64,000 bases of DNA from Halorussus salinus (GTDB lineage Archaea > Halobacteriota > Halobacteria > Halobacteriales > Haladaptataceae): the NCBI RefSeq assembly GCF_004765815.2, contig NZ_SBIS02000007.1:310001-374000 (forward strand). The letters run 5' to 3'. The notes under the pieces are model-generated. The model was not told the DNA's origin. It searched no databases and saw only the letters and a list, made by a program, of their open reading frames with translations. Positions 8,253 to 16,876 of the stretch are shown in pieces. A program made the position numbers and the translations under genes. Position 1 is the stretch's first letter. Every line of letters starts with the position of its first letter.

Positions 8253-8897
8253 CTACTCGTCTGTCTCCGACGCTTCCCGGACGTAGGCGGCGTCCGTCGT
8301 GTCGAGGCCGTGAACGTCGATGTCGGAAGCGGTCAACACGGGGTCCGCGTCACCCAACAGACCGACGATTCCCTCCAGCGCGATGGTGATAGTAATCGCC
8401 TCGACTTCCGGGAGGTCGAGTTCTCTGGCGACGCCGCGGCGCGTCAGGTCGCCGTTCAGATACGCGACGGTGCCAGCGACTGCGGCACCGAGTTTGGTGT
8501 ACCCGTTGCGGTCGATGAACGTGTCGATGTCCTCGTCGACCGCTCGCGCTCCCGCGGCCGCGATGACCGTCGGCGTGACGGTGAACTGTTCGTCTGCCCC
8601 GGTCGTCACGGTGAAGATAACCGGGTCGGTCGTCAACTGCTTCTTGCGGCCGCTGTCGCTCACGTTCTCGACCAAGCCAGTCTCTTCGAGTTCGGTGACG
8701 AACTTCGAGGCCGAACTCGGCGACATCTCCAGTCGTGAGTCGAGTTCACTTACGGTCGTCGGTTGGTTGAGGAGAACGTCGGTGTAGACGCGAGCGCGAC
8801 CCGAATCTCTCACGAGGTCGCTTGCGACGAAGAACTCCCGGAAAGCGTTCTCGCCTTCGTGGAGGTCGTCCGTCATGTCGTGAAGTTTGGCACCCAT
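8253..8897 (-). CDS. MarR/IclR-like HTH regulator, putative antitoxin partner
   Basis: From MGAKLHDMTDD the protein is 214 residues. Its N-terminal half is a winged helix (VYTDVLLNQPTTVSELDSRL, then EMSPSSASKFVTELEETGLV, with wing SDSGRKKQL). The C-terminal half (TPTVIAAAGARAVDEDID ... LDLPEVEAITITIALEGIV) is probably a dimer or partner-binding domain. An alternative in-frame ATG at 8909 lies inside the palindrome at 8903-8924. I prefer 8897, which leaves the palindrome between TATA and start. The PIN gene follows after six bases, fitting an autoregulated two-gene operon. Confidence 0.8.
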   Translation of the reverse strand: MGAKLHDMTDDLHEGENAFREFFVASDLVRDSGRARVYTDVLLNQPTTVSELDSRLEMSPSSASKFVTELEETGLVENVSDSGRKKQLTTDPVIFTVTTGADEQFTVTPTVIAAAGARAVDEDIDTFIDRNGYTKLGAAVAGTVAYLNGDLTRRGVARELDLPEVEAITITIALEGIVGLLGDADPVLTASDIDVHGLDTTDAAYVREASETDE

Positions 8898-8902
8898 CGT
8901 AG

Positions 8903-8924
8903 TACACATTTCATGAAATGTGTA
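8903..8924. promoter_or_regulatory. 22-bp perfect palindrome, putative operator of the HTH/PIN operon
   Basis: The half-site TACACATTTCA (8903-8913) is followed directly by its exact reverse complement TGAAATGTGTA (8914-8924). It sits just upstream of the regulator start and next to the A/T run AAAACTCTTTT (minus strand, about 8927-8937) that could be the TATA box. A dimer bound here would block transcription start, so autorepression by the HTH protein is the simplest reading. Confidence 0.8.
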
Positions 8925-9078
8925 GAAAAGAGTTTTGGTGGTCGTTTCCGGAGTGTCCACCATCTGTCGGCGGCTAGTATACTTCGTTACGTCGGGTTTT
9001 CGTTCGACGCGAGGTTCAGACGACTCCTCGATAGCGACGACGGAGAAATATTTCAGTACCACCACCGTAGGGATGCAC

Positions 9079-9720
9079 ATGTACGACCGGATTCTGGTGC
9101 CGACCGACGGGAGCGAACAGCACGCGGTGGTCACGCAGGCGATGAACCTCGCGGAACTCGCCGACGCCACGGTCCACGCGCTCTACGTCGTGGACGAGCG
9201 CGCGCTGGATTACCAGCCCTCCGAATCCGGGCGCGAGGAGACCCGCGACGCGCGCCGCGAGGAGGGCGAGGAGGCCACCCGCCACGTCGCCGAGGCGGGC
9301 GAGGACCGCGGCGTCGAGGTCGTCACCGCAATCGAGGAGGGCAAGCCCGCCGAAACCATCGTCGAGTACGCCGACGACGAGGACGTAGACGTGGTGGTGA
9401 TGGGTACCCACGGCCGGTCGGGCGTGGACCGCTACGTCCTCGGGAGCGTGACCGAGCAGGTCGTCCGGACCAGCGAGGTCCCGGTGTTGACGGTCAACCT
9501 CGCGCGCCAGCGCCGGGCGGTCCGCGACGGCGAGACCGCAGTCGAACGCGCGAGGCAGGTCCTCGCCGACGAGGGCCACGAGGTCGCCGACGTGCCCGAG
9601 GACCCCTACCGGGAGAGCAACACGTGGCTCGTCCGGGTCGAGACCGAAGACGGCCAGACGTTCAACGTCCACATCGACGCCGAATCCGGCGAGGCGCGAC
9701 TCGCCCGCATCGGGACGTAG
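9079..9720 (+). CDS. Universal stress protein with C-terminal PepSY-like domain
   Basis: The first ~140 residues are a Usp domain (MYDRILVPTDGSEQHA; VVMGTHGRSGVDRYVLGSV, the nucleotide-binding loop). The last ~65 (ERARQVLADEGHEVADV ... TWLVRVETEDGQTFNVHIDA) look like a PepSY-type fold, with the pattern of a strand followed by DGxxxxVxIDAxSGE. An ATG six bases upstream (9073) is also in frame. TATA-like AAATATTT at 9046-9053 is about 29 nt before 9079. Usp-PepSY fusion is uncommon; PepSY parts often bind or inhibit peptidases, so a regulatory role is possible but unproven. Confidence 0.85.
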   Translation: MYDRILVPTDGSEQHAVVTQAMNLAELADATVHALYVVDERALDYQPSESGREETRDARREEGEEATRHVAEAGEDRGVEVVTAIEEGKPAETIVEYADDEDVDVVVMGTHGRSGVDRYVLGSVTEQVVRTSEVPVLTVNLARQRRAVRDGETAVERARQVLADEGHEVADVPEDPYRESNTWLVRVETEDGQTFNVHIDAESGEARLARIGT

Positions 9721-9753
9721 GCCGAACGTGGTGCGGTTCGCGGGAGGCGGTCG

Positions 9754-10200
9754 TCACGCTTCTTCGCTCGCCACCGCTCGGTCGTAGAGTTTCACCATCT
9801 CGTTGACGAACGCCAACTTCAGCGCCATCGACAGCGCCGTGAAGAAGGCAGTCCGAGCGGGTCGCCGCCGAATCGCCGCGTAAATCGCCCAGAGAAACGC
9901 CGGGGCGCTGGCGACATTCAGCAGGTTCGCCCGGCCCGCGTCGGCACCCTGCACCCACAGTCGCTCGCCGCGGACACCGCGCGTCATCCAACTGTCGTCG
10001 GCCTCGGGACCCGGCTTCGGGAAGAGAATCGGGTTGACGACGACGAACGCCACCGTTGCGGCCAAAAGCCTCCAGTTCCGCGCGTAGATGGCGTACATCA
10101 GCAGGGGTGCGGTCGGTAAGCGTGTCCACCCCGACGCCGGGTTCTCGTGGCGTTCCCAGAACTCCGCGTCGGCGAGGCGTCGCCGGAGGACGCCGAACAT
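9754..10200 (-). CDS. DUF6653-like small membrane protein
   Basis: This 148-residue protein (MFGVLRRRLADAEFWERHENPASGWTR) has three or four hydrophobic segments, including LLAATVAFVVVNPILF and LLNVASAPAFLWAIYAAI. The pattern FWxRHxNPxSGWTR near the N-terminus is conserved in what I recognise as the DUF6653 family; the function is unknown. The start is supported by a TATA-like TATTTTGTG about 27 nt upstream on the minus strand. The gene is divergent from the surface protein at 10317. Confidence 0.75.
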   Translation of the reverse strand: MFGVLRRRLADAEFWERHENPASGWTRLPTAPLLMYAIYARNWRLLAATVAFVVVNPILFPKPGPEADDSWMTRGVRGERLWVQGADAGRANLLNVASAPAFLWAIYAAIRRRPARTAFFTALSMALKLAFVNEMVKLYDRAVASEEA

Positions 10201-10316
10201 GGCGTCGAATACTGCGGGAGAACACAAAATACTCACGTCGGAGTCCCAACAGCTCCGGCCGAGTAACCGCGTCCTAACCAGTAGCGGTAAACCGACCAAC
10301 ACCGATACCACCATCC

Positions 10317-11825
10317 ATGCAATCGACCGCCCGACGGCCGCTCGCCGTCGCGTTAGCCGTGTTGTGTTGTCTCTCGATGGCAGTCCCCGCCGTGGCCGTC
10401 ACGGACGGGGCAGTCACGACCGACTCGCGCTCGGTCGCGCTCGCCCAGAACGAGACGACTGCCAGCGATTCCGACGCGCCCAATTCCTGCGTCGGGACGA
10501 TGACCGCGCCCGCGAACGGGACGACCGTCATCAGCGTGCAAGGGTTCAAATTCGGCGAGAACGGCGGCAAGCGCCCGGCGAAACTCGTCGGCGTCGGCCC
10601 GAGCGGCGAAATCGAGTGGGTCCACCAGAGCGCCGAGAAGTACGGCGTGGTCTGGGGCTACGACGTGGACCCGATGGACAACGGGAACATCTTCGTGACC
10701 GCGACTGTGAAGGGCCACAAGACGTTGGTCTACGAGTTCGACCCCGAGACCCAAGAGCGCGTCTGGGCGAAGACCTTCGACCTCGGCGACACGCACGACG
10801 CCGACCTCATCAACAACGGGACCGAGATTCTGCTGGCGAACATGCGCAACTACAACGCTTCCGCGGAGCGCAACGACGACCGCATCTTCGTCTACAACCG
10901 CACCACCGAAGAAATCGAGTGGGAGTGGCGCTTCGACGACCACTACGACCCCCAAAACCTCGAGGAGAACTACACCGACGACTGGACCCACGTCAACGAC
11001 GTGGACAAAATAGGGGAGGGACTGTATCTGGCCTCACCCCGGAACTTCGACCAAGCCATCGTCGTGAACCGCTCCACGAACGACATCGTAATGAAACTCG
11101 GCGAGGACGGCAACAAAGACATCCTCGCCGAACAGCACAATCCGGACTACCTCGAAAGCGAGAACGGCACGCCGACCCTCCTCGTGGGCGACAGCGAGAA
11201 CGACCGCATCGTGGAGTACGCAAACCCTGATGGAGACTTGACGGACGGCGACGGCTGGACCCGGACGTGGACCCTGACGGGCGACCTGAACTGGCCCCGC
11301 GACGCCGACCGACTCCCGAGCGGCAACACCCTCGTCACCGACTCCAGCAACCACCGCGTGCTGGAAGTGACCCCCGACGGCGAGGTCGTCTGGGAGTTCT
11401 ACGCGCCGTGGCTGGTGTACGACGCCGCCCGCATCCCCGCGGGCGAACACGGCGGTCCGACGATGACCGACCTGAACGAGACCGGCACGGTCGAACTCCG
11501 CGGCGACAGCGACATCCACGAGGACCGGACCTCGCTTCGGAACTGCCACGCCACCTTGGAGCAGATTACCGGCCGCGCCGACGGCGGGTCGCCGACCGGC
11601 GATGGAACCGGTACCGACGAGACCGGCGCGGACGGGACGACCGCTCAGAGCGCGATGGACGACGAGTCCGGCGGGGACGACGCCGGAGCGGACGCGACCG
11701 GCGACGGGACCGAGACCCAACCGGAACCGATGGGCGACTCGACCGGCGTCCCCGGATTCGGCGCGCTCGCGGCGCTCGGGGGACTGCTCGTCGCGCTCGG
11801 CATCGGCGTCCGTCGCCGCCGCTAG
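10317..11825 (+). CDS. Secreted arylsulfotransferase-like beta-propeller protein with PGF-CTERM anchor
   Basis: The 502-residue protein has a Sec-type signal peptide (RRPLAVALAVLCCLSMAVPAVA) and a propeller of repeated strand motifs such as GEIEWVHQSAEKYGVVWGYD, TEEIEWEWRFDDHYDP and GEVVWEFYAPW, as in ASST-family or PQQ-like propellers. An Asp/Gly/Thr-rich linker (about 425-475) precedes VPGFGALAALGGLLVALGIGVRRRR, a PGF-CTERM tripartite sorting tail processed by archaeosortase A. Several N-x-S/T sequons suggest glycosylation. It is predicted to be lipid-anchored at the cell surface. The enzyme activity is not certain. Confidence 0.85.
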   Translation: MQSTARRPLAVALAVLCCLSMAVPAVAVTDGAVTTDSRSVALAQNETTASDSDAPNSCVGTMTAPANGTTVISVQGFKFGENGGKRPAKLVGVGPSGEIEWVHQSAEKYGVVWGYDVDPMDNGNIFVTATVKGHKTLVYEFDPETQERVWAKTFDLGDTHDADLINNGTEILLANMRNYNASAERNDDRIFVYNRTTEEIEWEWRFDDHYDPQNLEENYTDDWTHVNDVDKIGEGLYLASPRNFDQAIVVNRSTNDIVMKLGEDGNKDILAEQHNPDYLESENGTPTLLVGDSENDRIVEYANPDGDLTDGDGWTRTWTLTGDLNWPRDADRLPSGNTLVTDSSNHRVLEVTPDGEVVWEFYAPWLVYDAARIPAGEHGGPTMTDLNETGTVELRGDSDIHEDRTSLRNCHATLEQITGRADGGSPTGDGTGTDETGADGTTAQSAMDDESGGDDAGADATGDGTETQPEPMGDSTGVPGFGALAALGGLLVALGIGVRRRR

Positions 11826-11846
11826 AACCGAAATTCGCGTCGTCTT

Positions 11847-12722
11847 CTACAGCCGATACTGCTCGCCATCCACGGCGAGCGGTTCGGCGAACGCCTCGTC
11901 GGCGGGATAGAAGTGCGAGACGTGGACCAGTCGCGTCTCCGCGGCGTCCAACTCGTCGCCGAGGGCGAGCGCGCCCTCGCGGGTCATGTGTTTCGTGCCG
12001 AACGTTCGGGGGACGCCCTCCTCGTCGTGGTGGTCGCCCCCGAGCGGGTGGTGGTGACAGAGGTGGGCTGGCACGAGTCCGTCGGCCAGCAGGAGGTCGG
12101 CGTCGGCCAACTCGTCGCGGCTCTCGTCGGGAACCGCGTAGTTCGTGTCGCCGGTCAGCGAGAGCTTCGCACCGGTCTCGGGGTCCTCGACAGCGACGCC
12201 GTAGCAGAGCATCGGCGGGTGTTCGACCGGCACCAGCGTCACCTCGAACCCGCAGGTCTCGAACGGTTCGAGGGGCGCGTGGTCGTGGACCGTCACCCGG
12301 TCCAAGTAGTCGTACTTCGAGCGAATCGTGTCGGCGACGCTCTCGTCGGTCAGGGGGTCTACTTCGTCAGCCGCGTGGACCGGCAAGTCGTCGAACAGCC
12401 TGTAGGCGTTGCCCAGTCCGTCCAAGTGGTCGAAGTGGATGTGAGTGATGATGGCTTCGTCGGGCAGGCCGACCTCGTGCGTGAGAAACTGGTGGCGGAA
12501 GTCGGGGCTGGCGTCTATCAACAGCGCCTCGTCGGTGCGCTCGTTGCGGACGTGGACGGAGAACCGGGAGCGTTCGACGCCGCCGCTCGCGTCGATACCG
12601 CGTTCGCGCAGTCGCCGACGCGTGGCGTCGCCCGGATTGCGGGCCTCCCGACAGGTGTCGCAGTCGCAGTCCGGCGTGGGCGTGCCGGTCGTGTCGCCCG
12701 TTCCGAGGAGGGTGACCTGCAT
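11847..12722 (-). CDS. MBL-fold metallohydrolase (PhnP/RNase Z-like)
   Basis: The 291-residue protein begins MQVTLLGTGDTTGTPTPDCDCDTC and carries ITHIHFDHLDGL, the HxHxDH zinc site, with later ligands in VEHPPMLCYG, LTGDTNY and HVSHFY. The CDCDTCREA cysteine cluster near the N-terminus resembles PhnP-type phosphodiesterases, which hydrolyse cyclic phosphate esters. A His-rich loop (CHHHPLGGDHHDEE) is unusual and may bind extra metal. No phosphonate genes are nearby, so the substrate is open. Confidence 0.86.
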   Translation of the reverse strand: MQVTLLGTGDTTGTPTPDCDCDTCREARNPGDATRRRLRERGIDASGGVERSRFSVHVRNERTDEALLIDASPDFRHQFLTHEVGLPDEAIITHIHFDHLDGLGNAYRLFDDLPVHAADEVDPLTDESVADTIRSKYDYLDRVTVHDHAPLEPFETCGFEVTLVPVEHPPMLCYGVAVEDPETGAKLSLTGDTNYAVPDESRDELADADLLLADGLVPAHLCHHHPLGGDHHDEEGVPRTFGTKHMTREGALALGDELDAAETRLVHVSHFYPADEAFAEPLAVDGEQYRL

Positions 12723-12831
12723 TCGGTTCGGAGTAGTCGCTTGGGGTACAAAGCTTTCCGGGACGCGGCGGCGAAAGTGAAAGATGCAAGCCCGTGCGAC
12801 AATCTCCGTCCGAACCCCGTGATGGGGGAGT

Positions 12832-12954
12832 TCACAGCCAACCGAAGGCCGTGGCCGTCGCGAGGAGGCAGGTGAGAATCGTCGCGACGTTCGCGGCGAT
12901 TCGGAGCCACCTCCTCGCTTCCTCGGACGAAGGAATGGGCTTACTGGAGGTCAT
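12832..12954 (-). CDS. 40-residue small membrane protein
   Basis: Translating from the ATG at 12952-12954 gives a 40-residue protein: MTSSKPIPSSEEARRWLRIA followed by the hydrophobic ANVATILTCLLATATAFGWL and a TGA stop. A short polar head followed by one membrane helix is typical of haloarchaeal small proteins. GGAGGT precedes the ATG by four bases, but it lies in a 10-bp inverted repeat that pairs with codons 2-4 (see 12942-12968). TATA-like TCTAAAATGAC on the minus strand (about 12977-12987) supports expression. No homologue is recognised. Confidence 0.6.
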   Translation of the reverse strand: MTSSKPIPSSEEARRWLRIAANVATILTCLLATATAFGWL

Positions 12955-12968
12955 CGGAACCTCCAGTA
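12942..12968 (-). promoter_or_regulatory. Inverted repeat occluding the ribosome binding site of the 40-residue ORF
   Basis: TACTGGAGGT (12942-12951) and its exact complement ACCTCCAGTA (12959-12968) flank a 7-nt loop that contains the start codon. In the minus-strand transcript the GGAGGT ribosome site would pair with the first codons. A further copy of GGGCTTACTGGAGGTC lies at about 13074-13089 on the plus strand, giving a possible alternative pairing partner. Confidence 0.6.
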
Positions 12969-13180
12969 GTCTAATTAGTCATTTTAGACTTGTATTTTTC
13001 TATTCGAATATTCGAGCGAACGAACACGTAGCCGGTGGGAACATTTATAAATATAGCAGAAGTATCACCTGATGGGCTTACTGGAGGTCGGCCGCAGTGT
13101 AACTGCTGCGGCTCCTTCGGATTTCGATTCTCGTAGTCGCCTCTACGCCGTTTGGACGATAGATACGAAAACGAGTTGTC

Positions 13181-14572
13181 TCAGTGGTCGTGGCTGTGGC
13201 CGCCGTCGGCGCTCGCGCCGCTCGACTCGGAGATGTCGCCGCCAGCGACCAGCGCGTCGTGGTCGCCCTCTATCATGTCGAGGTCCTTGAGGTTGTCCCG
13301 CTCCTCGAAGTCCTTGATGGCGTCCACGAAGTCCTCCTGCGTGAGCGCGGTGCGCTCCTCGGTCAGGGCGTCCAACACCGCCTCCCGGAGGACCATCCGG
13401 AGGTCGCTCCCGGTCAGACCCTCGGTCTCCTCGGCCAACTCGTCGGGGTCGAAGTCCACGATGTCCATCGGCCGGGTGATGAGTCGCAGGATGTCCGAGC
13501 GCATCCCCTCGTCGGGCTTCGGGAAGTTGACGATCTCGTCGAAGCGCCGCCACGCCGCGGCGTCGAGTTGGTCGGGGTGGTTGGTCGCGCCGATGAGGAG
13601 TACGTCGTCCTGAATCAGGCTGATGTTGTCGATGGACTTCAGGAGGGTGTTGACCGCGCGCTTGATGGCGGCGTGTTCGTCGCTCGCGCGGGTCTTGGCC
13701 ACGAAGTCGAACTCGTCCATGAAGAGGATGCAGGGCGAGAGTCGCTTGGCGACCTCGAAGACCTTCTCGACGTTCTTGGCGGTCTCGCCGAGGTACTGGC
13801 TGGTAATCATCGAGAGTTTGACCTCCACGAACGGCAGGTCCAAATCGTAGGCCAGCGCCCGAGCGGTCGAGGTCTTGCCAGTCCCCGGCGGCCCGACGAA
13901 CAGGAGCTTCCCGATTTCGCGCAGGCCGATTTGGGCCAGATACTCCCGATGCTCGATGGCCTTCACTATCTTGTGAATCTCGGCCTCTTGGTCCTTGGTC
14001 AGCACGAGGTCGTCCAGCGTGGTCTCTATCTCCTCGGGCGCGCGGATGTCCACGAGGTCCAGCATCTCCTCTTCCTCCTCGTCGGCGAAGTACTGGGCCA
14101 GCAGGCCGTCTATCCACGCGCGGTCGGCCTGCACGGGGCGGTTGGCCTCGCGGGCCGCCTCGTAGTCGGCCCCGTCTACCTCGTCTCCGAACGCGTAGGC
14201 CAGCACGGGGTTGTGGAGGACGCGCTCGTCGGCCCTGTCGAGGAACCACTCCTCGGCCATCTCCCGCTGGGTCAGTTCGAGCGCCCCGGAGAACTCGTCG
14301 CGGTCGCTGAACATGAGTTCCGAAATCGCGCTCCACGGGTTCTCGACGCCCGTCGCTCGCCGGGCGGTGTCGATGGTCGCCCGAATCGGGCGCTCGATGC
14401 CCAGCGGCGAGTCGTCGCTCCCCGGCCGGTCCGGGCCGGTATCGGTAGCCCCGTCGGGCCAGAACACCTGTCGGTAGCGCGGGGGAAGGTCGTTCTCGTC
14501 TAGCTCTCGGTTGTCGTTGTAGAGGCTCGCAGTGAGCAGAAACTCGACGACATCCAGTGCCGCGTCGCTCAT
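13181..14572 (-). CDS. AAA+ ATPase (CDC48/proteasomal-ATPase-like, single ring)
   Basis: The 463-residue protein begins MSDAALDVVEFLLTASLYND. An N-terminal helical domain of ~180 residues with no recognised motif precedes one AAA module: Walker A GPPGTGKT (227-234), Walker B ILFMDEF (282-288), sensor-1 LLIGATNHP, and an arginine finger in AAWRRFDE. A C-terminal helical lid (DILRLITRP ... LTGSDLRMVLREAV) follows. The tail ends in GGHSHDH, a possible metal-binding end. It probably remodels or unfolds a partner protein. The ATG at 14570-14572 was chosen over an upstream extension because CTTAAG lies about 27 nt before it. Confidence 0.87.
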   Translation of the reverse strand: MSDAALDVVEFLLTASLYNDNRELDENDLPPRYRQVFWPDGATDTGPDRPGSDDSPLGIERPIRATIDTARRATGVENPWSAISELMFSDRDEFSGALELTQREMAEEWFLDRADERVLHNPVLAYAFGDEVDGADYEAAREANRPVQADRAWIDGLLAQYFADEEEEEMLDLVDIRAPEEIETTLDDLVLTKDQEAEIHKIVKAIEHREYLAQIGLREIGKLLFVGPPGTGKTSTARALAYDLDLPFVEVKLSMITSQYLGETAKNVEKVFEVAKRLSPCILFMDEFDFVAKTRASDEHAAIKRAVNTLLKSIDNISLIQDDVLLIGATNHPDQLDAAAWRRFDEIVNFPKPDEGMRSDILRLITRPMDIVDFDPDELAEETEGLTGSDLRMVLREAVLDALTEERTALTQEDFVDAIKDFEERDNLKDLDMIEGDHDALVAGGDISESSGASADGGHSHDH

Positions 14573-14661
14573 TCCCCGGAGTTTTGACGCCAAAGGTGCT
14601 TAAGCGCGTCGAAGGCCGCGTCGGTCTCGGTAGTAGCCACGACGACCGGTCGAGAGCGCCC

Positions 14662-16467
14662 TCAGTTCCCGGTCGCGTTCTCGTCGACGTAGATGACGGT
14701 CGTGCTGATGACACAGCCGCTGTCGTGGAGGTACCGCTGGACCTCGTATCGCTCGTAGCCGTCCACGTACTGCTGGATGTCCCCGGCATTGTCGTACTCC
14801 TCCGAGCAGGTGTCGGCCTCGCCGAGCGCGATGACGACGGGCGGCTTCTGGCCGTCGTTCAGTTCCTGCTGGACGAGTTCCGGTTCGTTCACGCTGTCGG
14901 TCTCCGCGCCGAAGACTTCCATGTACCACGCGAAGGGGAGTCGGGCGAACCAGCCGTCGCCCGCGGGCGGCGCGTCGTGGGTCGAGGGGTCGGGCGCGTA
15001 GAGGTTGTCGCCGTCGAAGTTGGGGTCGTCGCCGTAGTACAGCACGTCCACGCCCTCGTTCGAGTTCGCGGCGTCCCGAATCTCGTGGAGGACGGGCTTC
15101 ATCTCGCTGGACGACTGGGCGTACTGGACCAGTTCGTTCTCCTCGCTCTGGGCGTCGAGATAGGAGGTCCCGACCGCCGTCGCGCCGACCTGCCCCACGA
15201 CGAGCAACAGGACCAGCGCGGCCGCCGTCGCCGACACTGCGTCGCCGTCGGTCACGCTCTCGAAGCCGAGGCGACCGACTAACGCGAGGCCGACCGCGGC
15301 GGGAATCGCCAGCGGCACTATCATGTGGATAACCTCCCACGGGAAGGGGTTGTCCACGATGACGGGGTAGCCCAGCACGCTCGAAAAGCCCCAGTAGGCC
15401 GCGAACGACACCACGTCGTTCGGGCGCTCGCCGGTGTAGCGGTCCACGACGAACCCGATGATGGAGAACGCGAGGAGAACGATAGCGCCCGACTCAAGCA
15501 CCGGCCACATCGCCGTCAGCGCCCCGAGGTACGACTCGGTGTTGCCCTCGCCCCACTGGCCGAGGAAGGCGTTCCACGACCCGAGGGTCGCGTGGCCGAT
15601 TACCGCGGGCAGGAGCGCGGGATTGCCCAGCGCCTCGTAGAGGCCCGGCACGTCCAAGCCGGGGATGCGGTCGGTGTTTCGCGGCGCGTAGAAGAACACC
15701 ACGATGGCGAAGAACTCGAAGACCGCGAGCGTGAGGTAGGGCCACCAATCGGAGAGTCCTCGCGCGGTCGTCCGGAGTCGGTCGAGGACGACCGTCAGCA
15801 GGCCGCGCTCCCCGGCGCGCTGGACGAACAGCCGGTGGTCCCACAGCAGGGCCGTGGCTCCGAGCCAGCAGACCGGGTAGACCAGCGCGTTCTCCTTGGT
15901 CGTGAACGCCAGTGCGAACGACGCGGTTCCAGCATAGAGAAAAACAGGGCGCTGGTGGTCGTACGCGCGGACGAAGAAGCCGAACGCCAACAGCATGAAC
16001 CCGGCCAGCAGGAGGTCGTTGCGGTAGAACCGCGAGTAGTAGAGCAGGACGGGATTGAACGCCAGCAGGAGCGCGAGCGCGACGGTCTCCGAATCCCGCA
16101 ACCGCTGGCGGAACAGGAGCCCCCCGAGCGGGAGGAGTCCCCCGATCAACGCGACGATAAAGCGCATCGTAAAGTCGGAGGCCCCGAACACCGAGAAGAG
16201 GTGGCCGTCCACGATGGTGAGGAACGGGCCGTGGACGATGGGTCGGTACTCGTAGACGCCGTTCTCCATGAACCGATACGCCCAGTAGGCGACGCGGGCC
16301 TCGTCTTGGTGGGCCACGCGCGCCCCGAGCATCACGAACCGCGCGAGGAGTGCCACCACGGCGATTCCGGCCACAACCAGTTGGGTCCGGGAGGCGTAGC
16401 CCGTCAGCGTCTCGCGGGTGTCGGAGGTCGAGACGCCGGTGTCGGAGGTTTCGGTTTGCGATGCCAT
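14662..16467 (-). CDS. agl23: Agl23-type flippase activity-associated membrane protein (TIGR03663 family)
   Basis: The 601-residue polytopic protein has about 11-12 hydrophobic helices, an early acidic loop AHQDEARVAYWAYRFMENG and YRPIVHGPFLTIVDGHLF, matching GT39/PMT-like lipid-linked sugar proteins. A C-terminal soluble domain after the last helix (about residue 410) includes VDVLYYGDDPNFDGDNLYAP. This is the layout of haloarchaeal TIGR03663 proteins, implicated in N-glycosylation (dolichol-phosphate mannose flipping) in Haloferax. The symbol is by family resemblance; no other agl genes are adjacent. Confidence 0.82.
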   Translation of the reverse strand: MASQTETSDTGVSTSDTRETLTGYASRTQLVVAGIAVVALLARFVMLGARVAHQDEARVAYWAYRFMENGVYEYRPIVHGPFLTIVDGHLFSVFGASDFTMRFIVALIGGLLPLGGLLFRQRLRDSETVALALLLAFNPVLLYYSRFYRNDLLLAGFMLLAFGFFVRAYDHQRPVFLYAGTASFALAFTTKENALVYPVCWLGATALLWDHRLFVQRAGERGLLTVVLDRLRTTARGLSDWWPYLTLAVFEFFAIVVFFYAPRNTDRIPGLDVPGLYEALGNPALLPAVIGHATLGSWNAFLGQWGEGNTESYLGALTAMWPVLESGAIVLLAFSIIGFVVDRYTGERPNDVVSFAAYWGFSSVLGYPVIVDNPFPWEVIHMIVPLAIPAAVGLALVGRLGFESVTDGDAVSATAAALVLLLVVGQVGATAVGTSYLDAQSEENELVQYAQSSSEMKPVLHEIRDAANSNEGVDVLYYGDDPNFDGDNLYAPDPSTHDAPPAGDGWFARLPFAWYMEVFGAETDSVNEPELVQQELNDGQKPPVVIALGEADTCSEEYDNAGDIQQYVDGYERYEVQRYLHDSGCVISTTVIYVDENATGN

Positions 16468-16679
16468 CGTTTAGGTTTCAGTGCCTCGTGTCTGCGTGGG
16501 GCGGAGGGCGAGCGTTCTGCGGGCGACGCGAGCCGAGGTAGTCATTGGACAGTTATAGCCGCGGGTTCGGACAAATAGTTTCTGGACCGATGCGTTTCTG
16601 GGGTGGCTTCGTTGGCGGGTATTCTCGAACAAGTGCTATTAGCAGGGCCGCGACTACGAACCGCACTGTTGCCGACGCC

Positions 16680-16815
16680 AAGGAGTCACCGCGACCGCAC
16701 CGCCCCGCACCACGACAACCACGTCCTCCCCAACCGCCTGCGGTCCTCACTACGTTGCGGTCCTCGGCCCTCGCACGGGACGGGGCGCACGAGAGCGCCC
16801 CGCCCGCGCGCCGCG
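16680..16815 (-). repeat. Structured intergenic element, family B copy 1 (possible ncRNA)
   Basis: Read on the minus strand it contains the family features: a hairpin (CGGGGCGC, 6-nt loop, GCGCCCCG at 16781-16802), then TGCGAGGGCCGAGG, a variable segment, GCAGGCGGTTGGGGAGGACG, GTGCGGGGCGG and the end GGTGACTCC. Three other copies lie at 30531, 31937 and 35491. The 409-bp gap between agl23 and the next gene holds this element and the agl23 promoter; nothing else is recognised. Confidence 0.65.
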
Positions 16816-16876
16816 AGAAAAGCCAGCAGAAAGAACGTTCCCGTCGAATTATGTCGTTGCGGCGAGGAGTCCGCGT

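Noticed and set aside
13072-13290. Plus-strand ORF starting MGLLEVGRSV with a TATA box 24 nt upstream
   Set aside because: The TATA spacing is good, but the frame runs into the AAA ATPase gene on the opposite strand and becomes Arg-rich. It is kept only as part of the 12832-13090 finding.
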